Part shown: one piece after another, positions 41,368-49,985 of the stretch
How the letters are laid out: each line of letters starts with the position of its first letter
Numbering within the stretch: the stretch's first letter is position 1
Assembly: GCF_023617245.1 (NCBI RefSeq)
Contig: NZ_CP067396.1
Location: 5,173,001 to 5,237,000 of the forward strand
Direction of reading: 5' to 3'
Source of the DNA: Lysobacter enzymogenes
Lineage (GTDB): Bacteria > Pseudomonadota > Gammaproteobacteria > Xanthomonadales > Xanthomonadaceae
DNA length: 64,000 nt
Made by a program: the position numbers and the translations under genes
Notes under the pieces: model-generated
What the model saw: only the letters and a program-made list of their open reading frames with translations
Databases searched by the model: none
What the model was told of the DNA's origin: nothing

Positions 41368-44300
41368 ATGTCCTTCGCCCCGGCCCGCCGCCGGCGGCCG
41401 TCCGCGCGCCTCGCGCTGGCGGCCTGCATCCACCTGGCCCTGACCGGCTTGTGCGTTCCCGCCGCCGCGCAGGCGCCGGCCGCGCGCGAGGCGTCCGCCA
41501 CGCGCCGTTACGACATCCCGGCGCAGCCGCTGGCCGCGGCCCTGCGCCAGTACAGCCGGGTCAGCGGCGTGCAAGTGGTGTTCGACAGCGCCGAAGGCGA
41601 AGGCCTGCGCTCGGCGCCGCTGCACGGCGACTACGACGATGCGCAGGCGCTGCGCGCGCTGCTCGCCGGCACCGGGCTTGGCGCGCAGCGCAGCGGTGCC
41701 GGCGCGGTGGTGCTGCGCAAGACCGCGGCGCGCGCGCAGGGCGCCGATGCGCCGCTGACGACCGACACGCTCACCGTCGGCGCGGCCGCCTACGACGATG
41801 CCTCGCATCGCGACGAGCGCGGCTACGACGAGGTCTACGACCTCGACCTGTCCACCGTCTACGCGGGCAAGGAGCAGATCGAGCGCTACAAGGGCGCGGC
41901 GCCGGCCGACGTGTTCAAGGGCATGCTCAACGTCTACAGCGGCGATGCGCGCAACAGCGGCGCGCTGGACCCGAACATCCGCGGCATCCAGGGTCCGGGC
42001 CGGGTGCCGCTGACCATCGACGGCACCGAGCAGGCACTGACCGTCTGGCGCGGCTACAACGGCGCCAACAACCGCAACTACATCGATCCCAACCTGATCG
42101 GCGGCATCCAGGTGATCAAGGGGCCGAACCTCACCCGCAACGTCAGCAGCTCGATCGGCGGCGCGGTGGTGGTCAACACCCTCGACGTGGCCGACATCCT
42201 CAAGCCGGGCGAGCGCTTCGGCGGCGAATTCAAGGCCGAGAGCAGCGACAACGCGACCGACCCGCGCCTGCCGCGGCTGTCGACCGGCCAGGACTACCGC
42301 ACCATTCCCGGCTTCCCGAGCAATCCGCAGGCGACCTACTACGACCCCACTTTGTACAAGCCGGTGCGCGGCAGCGGCGGCAACGACCTCATCGCCGGCG
42401 ACGACCACGCCATGCGCCTGGCGCTGGGCCTGCGCGAAGACCGCTTCGACCTGCTCGCCGCCTACGCCTACCGCAAGAAAGGCAACCACTTCTCCGGCGA
42501 GAACGGCGGCGATTTCTACGCCCGGCCCTACGACCCGGCCAAGAGCCTGAACTACATCACCAGCCTGGCGCGCTTCTACCATCCCGGCGACGAGGTGCCG
42601 AACACCTCCAGCGAGATGGAATCGTGGCTGTTCAAGGCCACCTGGCGCGCCAGCGAACACCAGACCCTGAAGTTCGGCTTCCGCGACACCCGCTCGGACT
42701 ACGGCGAGATCCTGCCCACGCGCATCTCCTGGCGCGACACCACCGACACCGGCGCGCCGCAGTGGCCGCTGAGCAAGGTCGAGGCCAAGGCCTACAACCT
42801 GGAATACAAGTGGCAGCCCGGCGGTCGCTGGTTCGACGTCTACGCCAACCTGTGGACCACGCGCACGCTCAGCGACACCTACAGCGCCGGCGGTTTTCCG
42901 AACTGGGCGACCTATGACGACCCGCTGCTGCGCAACACCGCGCTGGCCAACGCCCACCACGACCGCAACGGCCTGACCTTCAGCAACAAGAGCGCGCTGC
43001 GCGCGGACCTGGACCTTACCGTCGGCTTCAACTACCAGCACGAGAAGCTGCGCTCGGACGACGAATACAACGGCGTCGCCGACGGCTGGCGCATGTTCCC
43101 GCGCGCCGGCCGGCGCGAGGAACGCGACTTCAGCCTCAAGCTGGACTGGCGTCCGAGCGAGCGGCTGAGCCTGAGCGCGGGCGCGCGCCATCAGTCGTAC
43201 TGGGCCTTCGACGACTTCCTCGCCGATCAGCTCGCGAAGGGCGACACCCGCCTGGGCCAGGTGCTGTTCCCGCAGCGCTACGCGATGACCTATTTCACGC
43301 GCGATCCGCGCATGAGCCAGACAGTGCTGGACGCGCGCATCGCCACCATCCGCCGCAACGCCGAGCGCTTCGGCTGGACCCCGCAGGTGCTGGCGACCCA
43401 GATCGAACAGGCGACCTACACCGTCCGCAACGTCGCCCCCGACTGGCGCCCGGACGCGGACGGCCGCTTCCGCCGCGCCGACAACGTGTTCCTCAACGGC
43501 AGCCTCGACGGCATCGACTACGGCCGCGCCAGCGCCTCGCTGCAGCCGCTGTTCCTGCAGCAGCAGGCGCAGCACCACGACGGCAGCGGCTGGACCCCGA
43601 CGGTCGCGGCGACCTTCAACTTCAGCGACCACGCCCGGCTGTACTTCCGCCACAGCCAGGCGCGGCGCTATCCGAGCATGTTCGAAAGCACGCTGGGCTT
43701 CTCCGCCGCGCTGCCGGTGGCGCCGCTCAAGCCCGAGCACGCCTACAACTACGAGCTGGCCTATGTGCACGACTTCAGCCGCGCGCTCGGCGCCGACTAC
43801 GCCGACATCAAGCTGACCTACTACCACCACAAGACCCGCAACGTGATCGAGCGCAGCGGCCAGCTGCAGTTCTCCAACCTCGACAAGCAGACCCTGCGCG
43901 GGTTGGAGTTCCAGGGCCGCTACGACAACGGCCGCTTCTTCGGCGACCTCAGCGTGGCGCGCAACCTGGAGAACCGGGTCTGCGACGAAAGCGTGGCGGC
44001 GATCAACGACCCCACCGGCCGCATCGGCGTGCCGGACTGCGTGCAGGCCGGCTTCGTCGGTGGTTATCTGATCACCCAGGCGCTGCCCGAACTGTCGGCG
44101 AACTTGACCCTCGGCGGCCGTTTCCTCGACCGCCGGCTGGAAGTCGGCGCGCGCGTGGTCCACCACAGCGGCTACGAGAACGACGACTACGACCTCTACC
44201 AGGAACAGCGGCTGGGCGCGTACTTCAACGTGCCGCTGGCCTGGGACCGCATCACCACCTACGACGCTTACGTCAATTACCGCGTCAGCGACGCGCTGGC

Positions 44301-44415
44301 GCTGGAGCTGGTCGGCACCAACCTGGGCGACCTGTACTACGTCGATCCGCTGACCCGCTCGGCGATGGCCGCGCCCGGCCGCACCTTGAAGCTGAGCCTG
44401 ACCGCGAAGTTCTGA
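41368..44415 (+). CDS. TonB-dependent receptor with signalling STN domain (probable heme/hemophore receptor)
   Basis: The 1,015-residue outer-membrane receptor has a signal peptide (ends near PAAAQAPA) and an STN domain (residues about 48-117, YDIPAQPLAAALRQYSRVSG). The plug domain includes ADVFKGMLNVYSGDARNSGA, IRGIQGPGRVPLTIDG and IGGIQVIKGPNLTRN. The barrel ends with Phe in LKLSLTAKF. STN plus sigma/FecR means it regulates its own expression. The next genes are a hemophilin-like protein, Slam and TonB, the same set as the Acinetobacter HphA-HphR-Slam heme system, so heme from a secreted hemophore is the most likely substrate. Direct heme ligands are not identified. Confidence 0.9.
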   Translation: MSFAPARRRRPSARLALAACIHLALTGLCVPAAAQAPAAREASATRRYDIPAQPLAAALRQYSRVSGVQVVFDSAEGEGLRSAPLHGDYDDAQALRALLAGTGLGAQRSGAGAVVLRKTAARAQGADAPLTTDTLTVGAAAYDDASHRDERGYDEVYDLDLSTVYAGKEQIERYKGAAPADVFKGMLNVYSGDARNSGALDPNIRGIQGPGRVPLTIDGTEQALTVWRGYNGANNRNYIDPNLIGGIQVIKGPNLTRNVSSSIGGAVVVNTLDVADILKPGERFGGEFKAESSDNATDPRLPRLSTGQDYRTIPGFPSNPQATYYDPTLYKPVRGSGGNDLIAGDDHAMRLALGLREDRFDLLAAYAYRKKGNHFSGENGGDFYARPYDPAKSLNYITSLARFYHPGDEVPNTSSEMESWLFKATWRASEHQTLKFGFRDTRSDYGEILPTRISWRDTTDTGAPQWPLSKVEAKAYNLEYKWQPGGRWFDVYANLWTTRTLSDTYSAGGFPNWATYDDPLLRNTALANAHHDRNGLTFSNKSALRADLDLTVGFNYQHEKLRSDDEYNGVADGWRMFPRAGRREERDFSLKLDWRPSERLSLSAGARHQSYWAFDDFLADQLAKGDTRLGQVLFPQRYAMTYFTRDPRMSQTVLDARIATIRRNAERFGWTPQVLATQIEQATYTVRNVAPDWRPDADGRFRRADNVFLNGSLDGIDYGRASASLQPLFLQQQAQHHDGSGWTPTVAATFNFSDHARLYFRHSQARRYPSMFESTLGFSAALPVAPLKPEHAYNYELAYVHDFSRALGADYADIKLTYYHHKTRNVIERSGQLQFSNLDKQTLRGLEFQGRYDNGRFFGDLSVARNLENRVCDESVAAINDPTGRIGVPDCVQAGFVGGYLITQALPELSANLTLGGRFLDRRLEVGARVVHHSGYENDDYDLYQEQRLGAYFNVPLAWDRITTYDAYVNYRVSDALALELVGTNLGDLYYVDPLTRSAMAAPGRTLKLSLTAKF

Positions 44416-44563
44416 AGCGGCGCCGCCGACGCGGCACCGCCCGCGCCAGGGACGGCGCGACCCCCGATCTGTTGCGCACGAAGCAATGGATGAGCGACCG
44501 GGCGCGCCACGCGCTCTAGCCAAAGTTCATCCCCTTGTTCCAATCCATTCAAAGGAGTTCCAC

Positions 44564-45304
44564 ATGAAGCGCATGAGCCTCACTCTGTCCGCCCTGGCCC
44601 TGGCCGCGCTGGCCGGCACCGCCCAGGCCGCCGTGGTCGGCGACCAGAGCGACAACACCTACGTCGAAGCCGGCGTGTCCACCGTCAACGCCGGCCCGCA
44701 CATCGCCGGCCGTCCGGGCATCGGCGTCTACACCATGGGCACCGACCGCAAGGTCGACTTCCAGGCCCTGCAGACCTTCGCTCCGGCCGACGCCAACGGC
44801 GTCTCCAGCCTGGTCTCGCCGATCACCCCGCCGACCCACAGCGGCATGGGCGTGTTCCACTTCGCCAAGATCGCCGGCCACAACGTCTACTTCGGCGAGT
44901 GGTCGCAGAGCGCGCCGACCGACGGCACCCACACCGTCTACTACGCGGGCGACAACGCCGGCACCACCGTGCCGGCCTCCGGCACCGCCACCTACACCGT
45001 GGCCGGCCTGAACCAGTACAACGGCGCCAACAAGCTCAACGGCACCTTCAACGCCAACTTCGGCGCCGGCCAGCTCAGCGGCAGCCTCAGCAACGGCACC
45101 GTCACCGTCGACATCGGCACCGCCGCGATCAGCGGCACCGGCTTCAGCGGCAGCGGCGCCAGCGCCACGGTCGGCGGCGCCACCGTCGCCACCGGCGGCG
45201 TCAGCGGCCAGTTCTTCGGCGCCAACGCGGCGGCCCTGGCCGGCGTGACCCGCTTCGACGACCGCCTGTACGACACCGCCTTCGGCGGCACCAAGAATCC
45301 CTGA
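44564..45304 (+). CDS. Hemophilin-like Slam-dependent secreted protein (TbpB-type barrel)
   Basis: The 246-residue precursor has a Sec signal peptide (MKRMSLTLSALALAALAGTA, cut after QA), with no lipobox Cys, so it is soluble rather than lipidated. The N-terminal half (AVVGDQSDNTYVEAGVSTVN to about residue 130) could be a ligand-binding handle. The C-terminal half, rich in Gly/Asn/Thr (LNGTFNANFGAGQLSGSLSN, ISGTGFSGSGASATVGG, VSGQFFGANAAALAGV), matches the small beta-barrel of TbpB-like Slam substrates. AAGGAG precedes the start. The neighbours Slam and a TonB receptor support a hemophore role. Heme binding is an inference; several His (HIAGR, HSGMG, HFAKIAGH) are candidate ligands. Confidence 0.82.
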   Translation: MKRMSLTLSALALAALAGTAQAAVVGDQSDNTYVEAGVSTVNAGPHIAGRPGIGVYTMGTDRKVDFQALQTFAPADANGVSSLVSPITPPTHSGMGVFHFAKIAGHNVYFGEWSQSAPTDGTHTVYYAGDNAGTTVPASGTATYTVAGLNQYNGANKLNGTFNANFGAGQLSGSLSNGTVTVDIGTAAISGTGFSGSGASATVGGATVATGGVSGQFFGANAAALAGVTRFDDRLYDTAFGGTKNP

Positions 45305-45322
45305 GGGATTCGCCGGTGAAGG

Positions 45323-45348
45323 CCCGCGGCCGGTTCGCCGGCCGCGGG
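45323..45348 (+). terminator. Perfect 11-bp hairpin with TTCG loop between the hemophilin-like and Slam genes
   Basis: CCCGCGGCCGG, loop TTCG, then the exact complement CCGGCCGCGGG, starting 19 bp after the stop codon. The UUCG loop makes a very stable RNA hairpin. There is no T-run, so it is more likely a partial terminator or mRNA stabiliser that favours the secreted protein over Slam in the same transcript. Confidence 0.6.
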
Positions 45349-45396
45349 TCGCCGCGTCGCCGCAGGGAGGCGGCGGCGCGGTTCCGGCGGGCGACG

Positions 45397-46905
45397 ATGA
45401 AGCCTTACCGAACCGTATCCAACGCGATTGCTCCGCGCGCCGCCGGCCTCGCCGCCGGGTTGGCGCTGTGCCTGTTTTCTTGCGCCGCGCCCGCGCAGAA
45501 CTCCGCCCAGGACCGCGACGACACCCGCCTGCGCCTGGACCACGGCCTGGAGCAACGCCAGGCCGAACGCGAGCGCGCCCTGCTCGAAGAGGAGAACGCC
45601 GCGCGCGGCGACGCGGCCACGCTGGCGAACGTCGATCTCGACGACCCCAACGCCCTCGCCGCCGCGCTCTACCAGGCGGTGAACGCGCGCCGCTGGGTCC
45701 AGGCGCGGCCCCTGCTGCAACGCTATCGCGCGCTGCCGCAGCGCGACCGCATGCTCGAACTGTATGCGCAAGGCGCGCTGGCCCGCGCCGACGGCGACCT
45801 GCGCGGCGCCGAGCGCGATTACCGCGCCCTGCTCGAACTGCAGGCCGACTTCCTGCCCGCGCAGTTGGAACTGGCGCGGGTGCTGTTCGAGAACCAGCTC
45901 GACCGCGAAGCCGAGCAACGCTTCCAGGCCATCGCCGCAGCGCTCGACGCCGGCGACGCCAAGACCGCCGGCGTGCGCCGCACGGTCGAGACCTTCCTGC
46001 GCGCGCTGCGCAACCGCCGCGGCTGGCACGGCAGCTTCGCGCTCGGCCCGACCTGGAACGACAACCTCAACCAATCCTCGGCCAGCCGCACCTGCCTGCT
46101 GGCCGCGCCCGACGGCCAGTGCGCGATCGAGCGCACCCTGCCGGCGGCGATCGAAGGCGGCGGCCTGGACTTCGACGCCGGTTTGACCCGGCGCCACCCC
46201 CTGCGCGGCCATCACGGCCTGTACCTGCGCTCGCTGCTGTACGGCTATTCGTACCGCGACCACAGCGCGTACAACGAGACCACCGCGAGCGCGAGCGTCG
46301 GCTACTCCTACGCCAGCGCGCGCCACGCGTTCACCGCCGCGCCGCAGTTCGAATATTCGGCGTTCGGCAACCGCAGCCTGTACGGCGCCTGGGGCGCGCG
46401 CGCGGACTGGACCTGGACGATCTCGCCGCGCTGGCTGTTCAAGCTGGAAGGCGACCACAAGCGCATGCGCTACCGCCGCAGCGACCTCGCCGGCTACGAC
46501 GGCCCGACCACGGCGGTCTACGCCACCGTGTGGCGCGCGCTGCCGCAGCGCTGGCTGTTGTTCGGCGGCCTCGACCTGGCCCGGCGCGAGACCCGCCGCG
46601 ACACCGAGGCCTATCTGCAGCGCGGCGCGCGCCTGGGCCTGTCCAAGCAGTTCGATGCAGGCGTGTCGCTGCTGCTGTTCGCCTCGCTGCGCAAACGCAC
46701 CCACGACGAGTGGAACGCGACTTTCCAGGCCCGCCGCCGCGACGACGAATTCAACGCCACCGCGATCGTGCGCCTGCCGCGGCTGGCGTTCGCCGGCTTC
46801 ACCCCGAGCCTGACCTTCAAGCGCAACCGCACTGCCAGCTCGATCGACTGGCTGTACGGCTACGACCGCGACAGCGTCAGCCTCAAACTGGAGCGCGCGT
46901 TTTGA
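45397..46905 (+). CDS. Slam, surface lipoprotein assembly modifier (DUF560)
   Basis: The 502-residue protein has a signal peptide (MKPYRTVSNAIAPRAAGLAA to about residue 35) and an N-terminal TPR-like helical region (residues about 80-200, including GDLRGAERDYRALLELQADF, LPAQLELARVLFENQLDREA). A C-terminal beta-barrel runs from about residue 215 (GSFALGPTWNDNLNQS) to the final LKLERAF, ending in Phe as outer-membrane barrels do. This is the Slam layout; length is typical. Slam moves specific TbpB-like proteins across the outer membrane, and the preceding gene encodes such a substrate. The ribosome-binding site is weak. Confidence 0.85.
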   Translation: MKPYRTVSNAIAPRAAGLAAGLALCLFSCAAPAQNSAQDRDDTRLRLDHGLEQRQAERERALLEEENAARGDAATLANVDLDDPNALAAALYQAVNARRWVQARPLLQRYRALPQRDRMLELYAQGALARADGDLRGAERDYRALLELQADFLPAQLELARVLFENQLDREAEQRFQAIAAALDAGDAKTAGVRRTVETFLRALRNRRGWHGSFALGPTWNDNLNQSSASRTCLLAAPDGQCAIERTLPAAIEGGGLDFDAGLTRRHPLRGHHGLYLRSLLYGYSYRDHSAYNETTASASVGYSYASARHAFTAAPQFEYSAFGNRSLYGAWGARADWTWTISPRWLFKLEGDHKRMRYRRSDLAGYDGPTTAVYATVWRALPQRWLLFGGLDLARRETRRDTEAYLQRGARLGLSKQFDAGVSLLLFASLRKRTHDEWNATFQARRRDDEFNATAIVRLPRLAFAGFTPSLTFKRNRTASSIDWLYGYDRDSVSLKLERAF

Positions 46906-46943
46906 GCGCGCCCGCGCTGCAGGCGACCGCCGCCGCACGGGCG

Positions 46944-47729
46944 ATGCGCGCCTGTTCGCGCACGCTGCATCGCGCGCGGCCGCGCGCGCCGCGGCCGGCC
47001 GCGCGCGAGCGCGAGCCCTGGCTCGGCGGCGTCGCGGTCACCGCGGCGCTGCACGCGGCGCTGCTGGTCGCGTTGCTGCAACTGCGCACGCCCGCGCCGC
47101 CGACCCCGCCCGCGGCCGCGGTGGTGCTGGAACTGTCGTTGCTGCCGCAGGCGCCGCCGGTGCCGGCGCTCGACCTCCCGCCGGGACCGGCGCAGCCCGA
47201 ACGCGCCGCCAGCCGCGCCCGGCCGCCGCGCGACGTCGCGCGCGAACGGCCGTTGCCGCAACCGCCGCAAACCCTGGGCGACACCGCCAGCGCGCCGCAA
47301 CCGGCCGCCCGCAGCGAGCCCGTCGAAGCAACCGCCGCGCAAGAACAGGCCGCCGCCAGCGCATCGGCGCCGCCCGCCGTCGCCGCCGTCCCGGCGCCGC
47401 GCTACGCCGCCGCCCAGGACGCCGCCGGCGCGGGCCGCGAAGTCCCGCGGCACTGGCAGCAATTGCTGCTCGGCCACCTGGAACGCTTCAAGCGCTATCC
47501 GCGCCAGGCCCGCCGCCTGCATCAACAAGGCGTGGCCCAGTTGCGCATGTCCGTCGCCGCCGACGGCGGCGTGCGCGCCGCCCGCATCGAAGCCTCCAGC
47601 GGTTATCCCGGCCTGGACGAAGAAGCCCTCGCGGTCGCGCAGCGCGCCAGCCCGGTGCCGGCGCCGCCGGCGGAACTGGGCGATCCGGTCGAGGTGGTGG
47701 TGCCGATCGAGTTCTACATCGCGCGTTGA
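46944..47729 (+). CDS. TonB-like energy transducer
   Basis: The 261-residue protein has one N-terminal membrane helix (VAVTAALHAALLVALLQLRT), a long Pro/Ala/Arg-rich periplasmic spacer (residues about 45-165), and a C-terminal TonB domain (LGHLERFKRYPRQARRLHQQ, VAQLRMSVAADGGVRAARIE, GYPGLDEEALAVAQRASPVP). It couples the inner-membrane proton force to the receptor. I chose ATG at 46944; a TTG overlapping the Slam stop (46902) in the same frame would add 14 residues. A dedicated TonB is common in hemophilin and HasR-type clusters, which fits this island. Confidence 0.9.
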   Translation: MRACSRTLHRARPRAPRPAAREREPWLGGVAVTAALHAALLVALLQLRTPAPPTPPAAAVVLELSLLPQAPPVPALDLPPGPAQPERAASRARPPRDVARERPLPQPPQTLGDTASAPQPAARSEPVEATAAQEQAAASASAPPAVAAVPAPRYAAAQDAAGAGREVPRHWQQLLLGHLERFKRYPRQARRLHQQGVAQLRMSVAADGGVRAARIEASSGYPGLDEEALAVAQRASPVPAPPAELGDPVEVVVPIEFYIAR

Positions 47730-47804
47730 AGCGGTCGGCGCCGCTCGGGCGCGTTTGTGTATGCTTGCCCGCAACATTGCGCGATCTTCCAGGAAGGAGA
47801 CCGT

Positions 47805-48260
47805 ATGGCGTTGAGGACTTCGCCCGATTGGAGCGCCTGGCTTGCGCTACGCATGTTGCAGGAACTGCGCGAAAGCGCTGCGCCGGTGGATTTCCGGACC
47901 CTGTACGACAACGCGACCGCTACCCAGCGTCGAAGCCGCGCCCTGACCCGCCAGCAGCGCGAGCTCGCCAACGATATCCTCGCCGATTGCATCGAACTGG
48001 GACTGGTGCGCGTCCATTCCGGCGACCCGCCGCGCTACAGCGCCAGCGACGGCGGCAGGCCGCCGCATGATGGCGCGCCGCCGGAACCGGTCTGGCGCGA
48101 CGACGGCGAACCGCCCGGTCCTCCGCCCGGCGACGGACCGGCCGCCCCCGACGATGGCGGCTCCGGCATCGGCGAAGTGCTTGCGCATCCCGTCTTGTTC
48201 TCGCTCTCCGAACAGGACTTTCAGGCCGCCGTGGCGCGTTCGCTGGAGAGCTACGAATGA
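47805..48260 (+). CDS. Unknown acidic protein coupled to a FAD/NAD-binding protein
   Basis: The 151-residue protein starts MALRTSPDWSAWLALRMLQE, behind AAGGAGA. The N-terminal 75 residues look alpha-helical, possibly a winged-helix-like fold (LRMLQELRESAAPVDFRTLY, then ANDILADCIELGLVRVHSGD). The middle is a Pro/Asp/Gly-rich linker (PPGPPPGDGPAAPDDGG), and the C-terminus is a short helix (SEQDFQAAVARSLESYE). I do not recognise the family. It overlaps the next gene by 4 bp (ATGA), so it probably works with that flavoprotein. Confidence 0.75.
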   Translation: MALRTSPDWSAWLALRMLQELRESAAPVDFRTLYDNATATQRRSRALTRQQRELANDILADCIELGLVRVHSGDPPRYSASDGGRPPHDGAPPEPVWRDDGEPPGPPPGDGPAAPDDGGSGIGEVLAHPVLFSLSEQDFQAAVARSLESYE

Positions 48261-49909
48261 CCCTGATCGACAGCCTCGCCTTGCTCACGCTCAAGTGCGC
48301 GCCGAACGTGTTCGACTTGTCCGCCGACATGAGCCACGCCAGCATCCGCGACCAAGTCGTGCGTGCGCGCCTGCTCGCGCGCGATCTGGCCGCGTTGCCG
48401 CAACCGCCGCGCTCGGTGCTGGTGGTCGGGGCCGGCTTCGCCGGCGTGTCGGCGGCGCTGACGCTGGCCAAGGCGGGCATCGCCGTTACCGTGGTCGAGG
48501 TCAATTCCCAACCGTTCCAACTGCAATCGTCCGCCCAAGACCGCTACATCGCGCCCTTCATGTACGAGTGGCCCAGTCATGGCGCCGACGATCAGCGCTA
48601 TCCGCCGCAGTGGCCAGTCGGGGTCGAAGACGATTCCATTCTCGCTGGATTGTGGGACGCGGCCGACCCGGCCGTGCTGTCCAAGTGCTGGCACAGGAAG
48701 GCCCATCGCCGGCTCGGTATCGCGTCCGCACCCAGCGCCTGCGAGTGGCGGGAAGCGCAAGGAGGCGCGCCGCTGCCGGCGCCGCTGCTGGCGCAACGGG
48801 CGCGCGACCGCTTGACCTTGCTGTTGAACACCCTCCCCTCGCCTCCGAAGATTCAAGTCTGTGTCCAGAAGGCAAAAGTCGCTGCCTTCGTCACCGAATT
48901 CGCCAAACGCAGCGGCAAGCATTATCGCCGCCACGGTACGGCGCCGGTGCGCGGGGTATTTGCCGAGCCTTGGCAAAAAGTTCGCGAGTCGCAGGGATGC
49001 TCGTGGCCGAGCCTTACCCAGTCCCCATTCGTCGTGGACGTGGACATCATCATTCTCGGCGGCGGCCTGGGCCAAGAAGGCACGGAACTGCCTCTTCCGC
49101 CAAGCGTCCGAGACGACAGCCATCGCATCGTCGGTAGGGATTTCTGGGATTCGGACGACTGGCTGAACGCCAGCGCCCACGACCGCGTCGGCGTTTTCGG
49201 CGGCGGCGACGGCGCCCTGCAGGACGCATTGCGCGCGCTGACCGGCGACAAACACCCGCTATGCACGTTGCAACGAATGTACCGGACGGCGGGCGCGCAA
49301 ACCGCGCTGTCCGCGGTGGAACCGCGACTGCTGGCCTTCGAACAGGAGGCGCGACTCGCCGCTACCTGGAGCCAAGCGCACCAGGCCGCGGCTGCGACCT
49401 CGCCCAGACTCGCCCGCGCGAACGTCGACCGGCGTCTGGATCTGCGCTGCGCGAAGTTGGCGCGCGCGCTGGCCCGACAGGCGCCGGTAACCGCAGCGGT
49501 CGAGTCCGTCCTGCGCAACGGCGACGGCGAGGTGGTGCATCTCTTCCGCGAACGCTATTTCACCAAGTCCTACTTGCTCAACCGCTTCCTGCTGCACCTC
49601 ATCCATGCCTGCCAACCCCTGCATTCGCGATTCCCGGGCAAGGTCGGTTACCGCAAGCTGCCCGGCCAACGGCTGTTCCACGGTTATGCGGAACAACCCG
49701 CCACCGGCGGCACGGGGCCGCAGAAATTTCATGTCTTCTCCGAGCCTGCTCATCCGGATTCGGCGATGGAGTTCGACCGCGTTTCGGTACGCCTCGGCGC
49801 CGCCGCGGGGCCCGGCCGGCAGATGGTCGGCCTCAGTACGCAGCGGATCGCCGAGCGTACCTGCCTGGGCGCGATCGCCTATCCGCTGGTGGCCGACCCG
49901 ATGCCTTGA
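48257..49909 (+). CDS. FAD/NAD(P)-binding protein of unknown function
   Basis: The 550-residue protein has an N-terminal dinucleotide-binding fold with G58-A-G-F-A-G63 (SVLVVGAGFAGVSAALTLAK) and the following acidic end VVEVNSQPF. It then has the unusual segment RYIAPFMYEWPSHGADDQRY, and a second glycine-rich stretch DRVGVFGGGDGALQDALRAL after DIIILGGGLG. No catalytic motif of a known oxidoreductase class is clear. GC content looks lower than in neighbours (for example 48840-49090). Coupled to a small unknown protein, it could be an acquired two-gene unit. A defence or stress role is only a guess. Confidence 0.75.
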   Translation: MTLIDSLALLTLKCAPNVFDLSADMSHASIRDQVVRARLLARDLAALPQPPRSVLVVGAGFAGVSAALTLAKAGIAVTVVEVNSQPFQLQSSAQDRYIAPFMYEWPSHGADDQRYPPQWPVGVEDDSILAGLWDAADPAVLSKCWHRKAHRRLGIASAPSACEWREAQGGAPLPAPLLAQRARDRLTLLLNTLPSPPKIQVCVQKAKVAAFVTEFAKRSGKHYRRHGTAPVRGVFAEPWQKVRESQGCSWPSLTQSPFVVDVDIIILGGGLGQEGTELPLPPSVRDDSHRIVGRDFWDSDDWLNASAHDRVGVFGGGDGALQDALRALTGDKHPLCTLQRMYRTAGAQTALSAVEPRLLAFEQEARLAATWSQAHQAAAATSPRLARANVDRRLDLRCAKLARALARQAPVTAAVESVLRNGDGEVVHLFRERYFTKSYLLNRFLLHLIHACQPLHSRFPGKVGYRKLPGQRLFHGYAEQPATGGTGPQKFHVFSEPAHPDSAMEFDRVSVRLGAAAGPGRQMVGLSTQRIAERTCLGAIAYPLVADPMP

Positions 49910-49985
49910 ACTGCGGCAGCGCTCCAGGATTGCCCACGCAACCGCGACCCGGCACCATCGCCCTACCCGTGATCGAAAGGCAACG

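Noticed and set aside
47757..47804. Upstream extension of the 47805 gene (MYACPQHCAIFQEGDR)
   Set aside because: AAGGAGA stands directly before ATG 47805, and the extension includes the ribosome-binding region.
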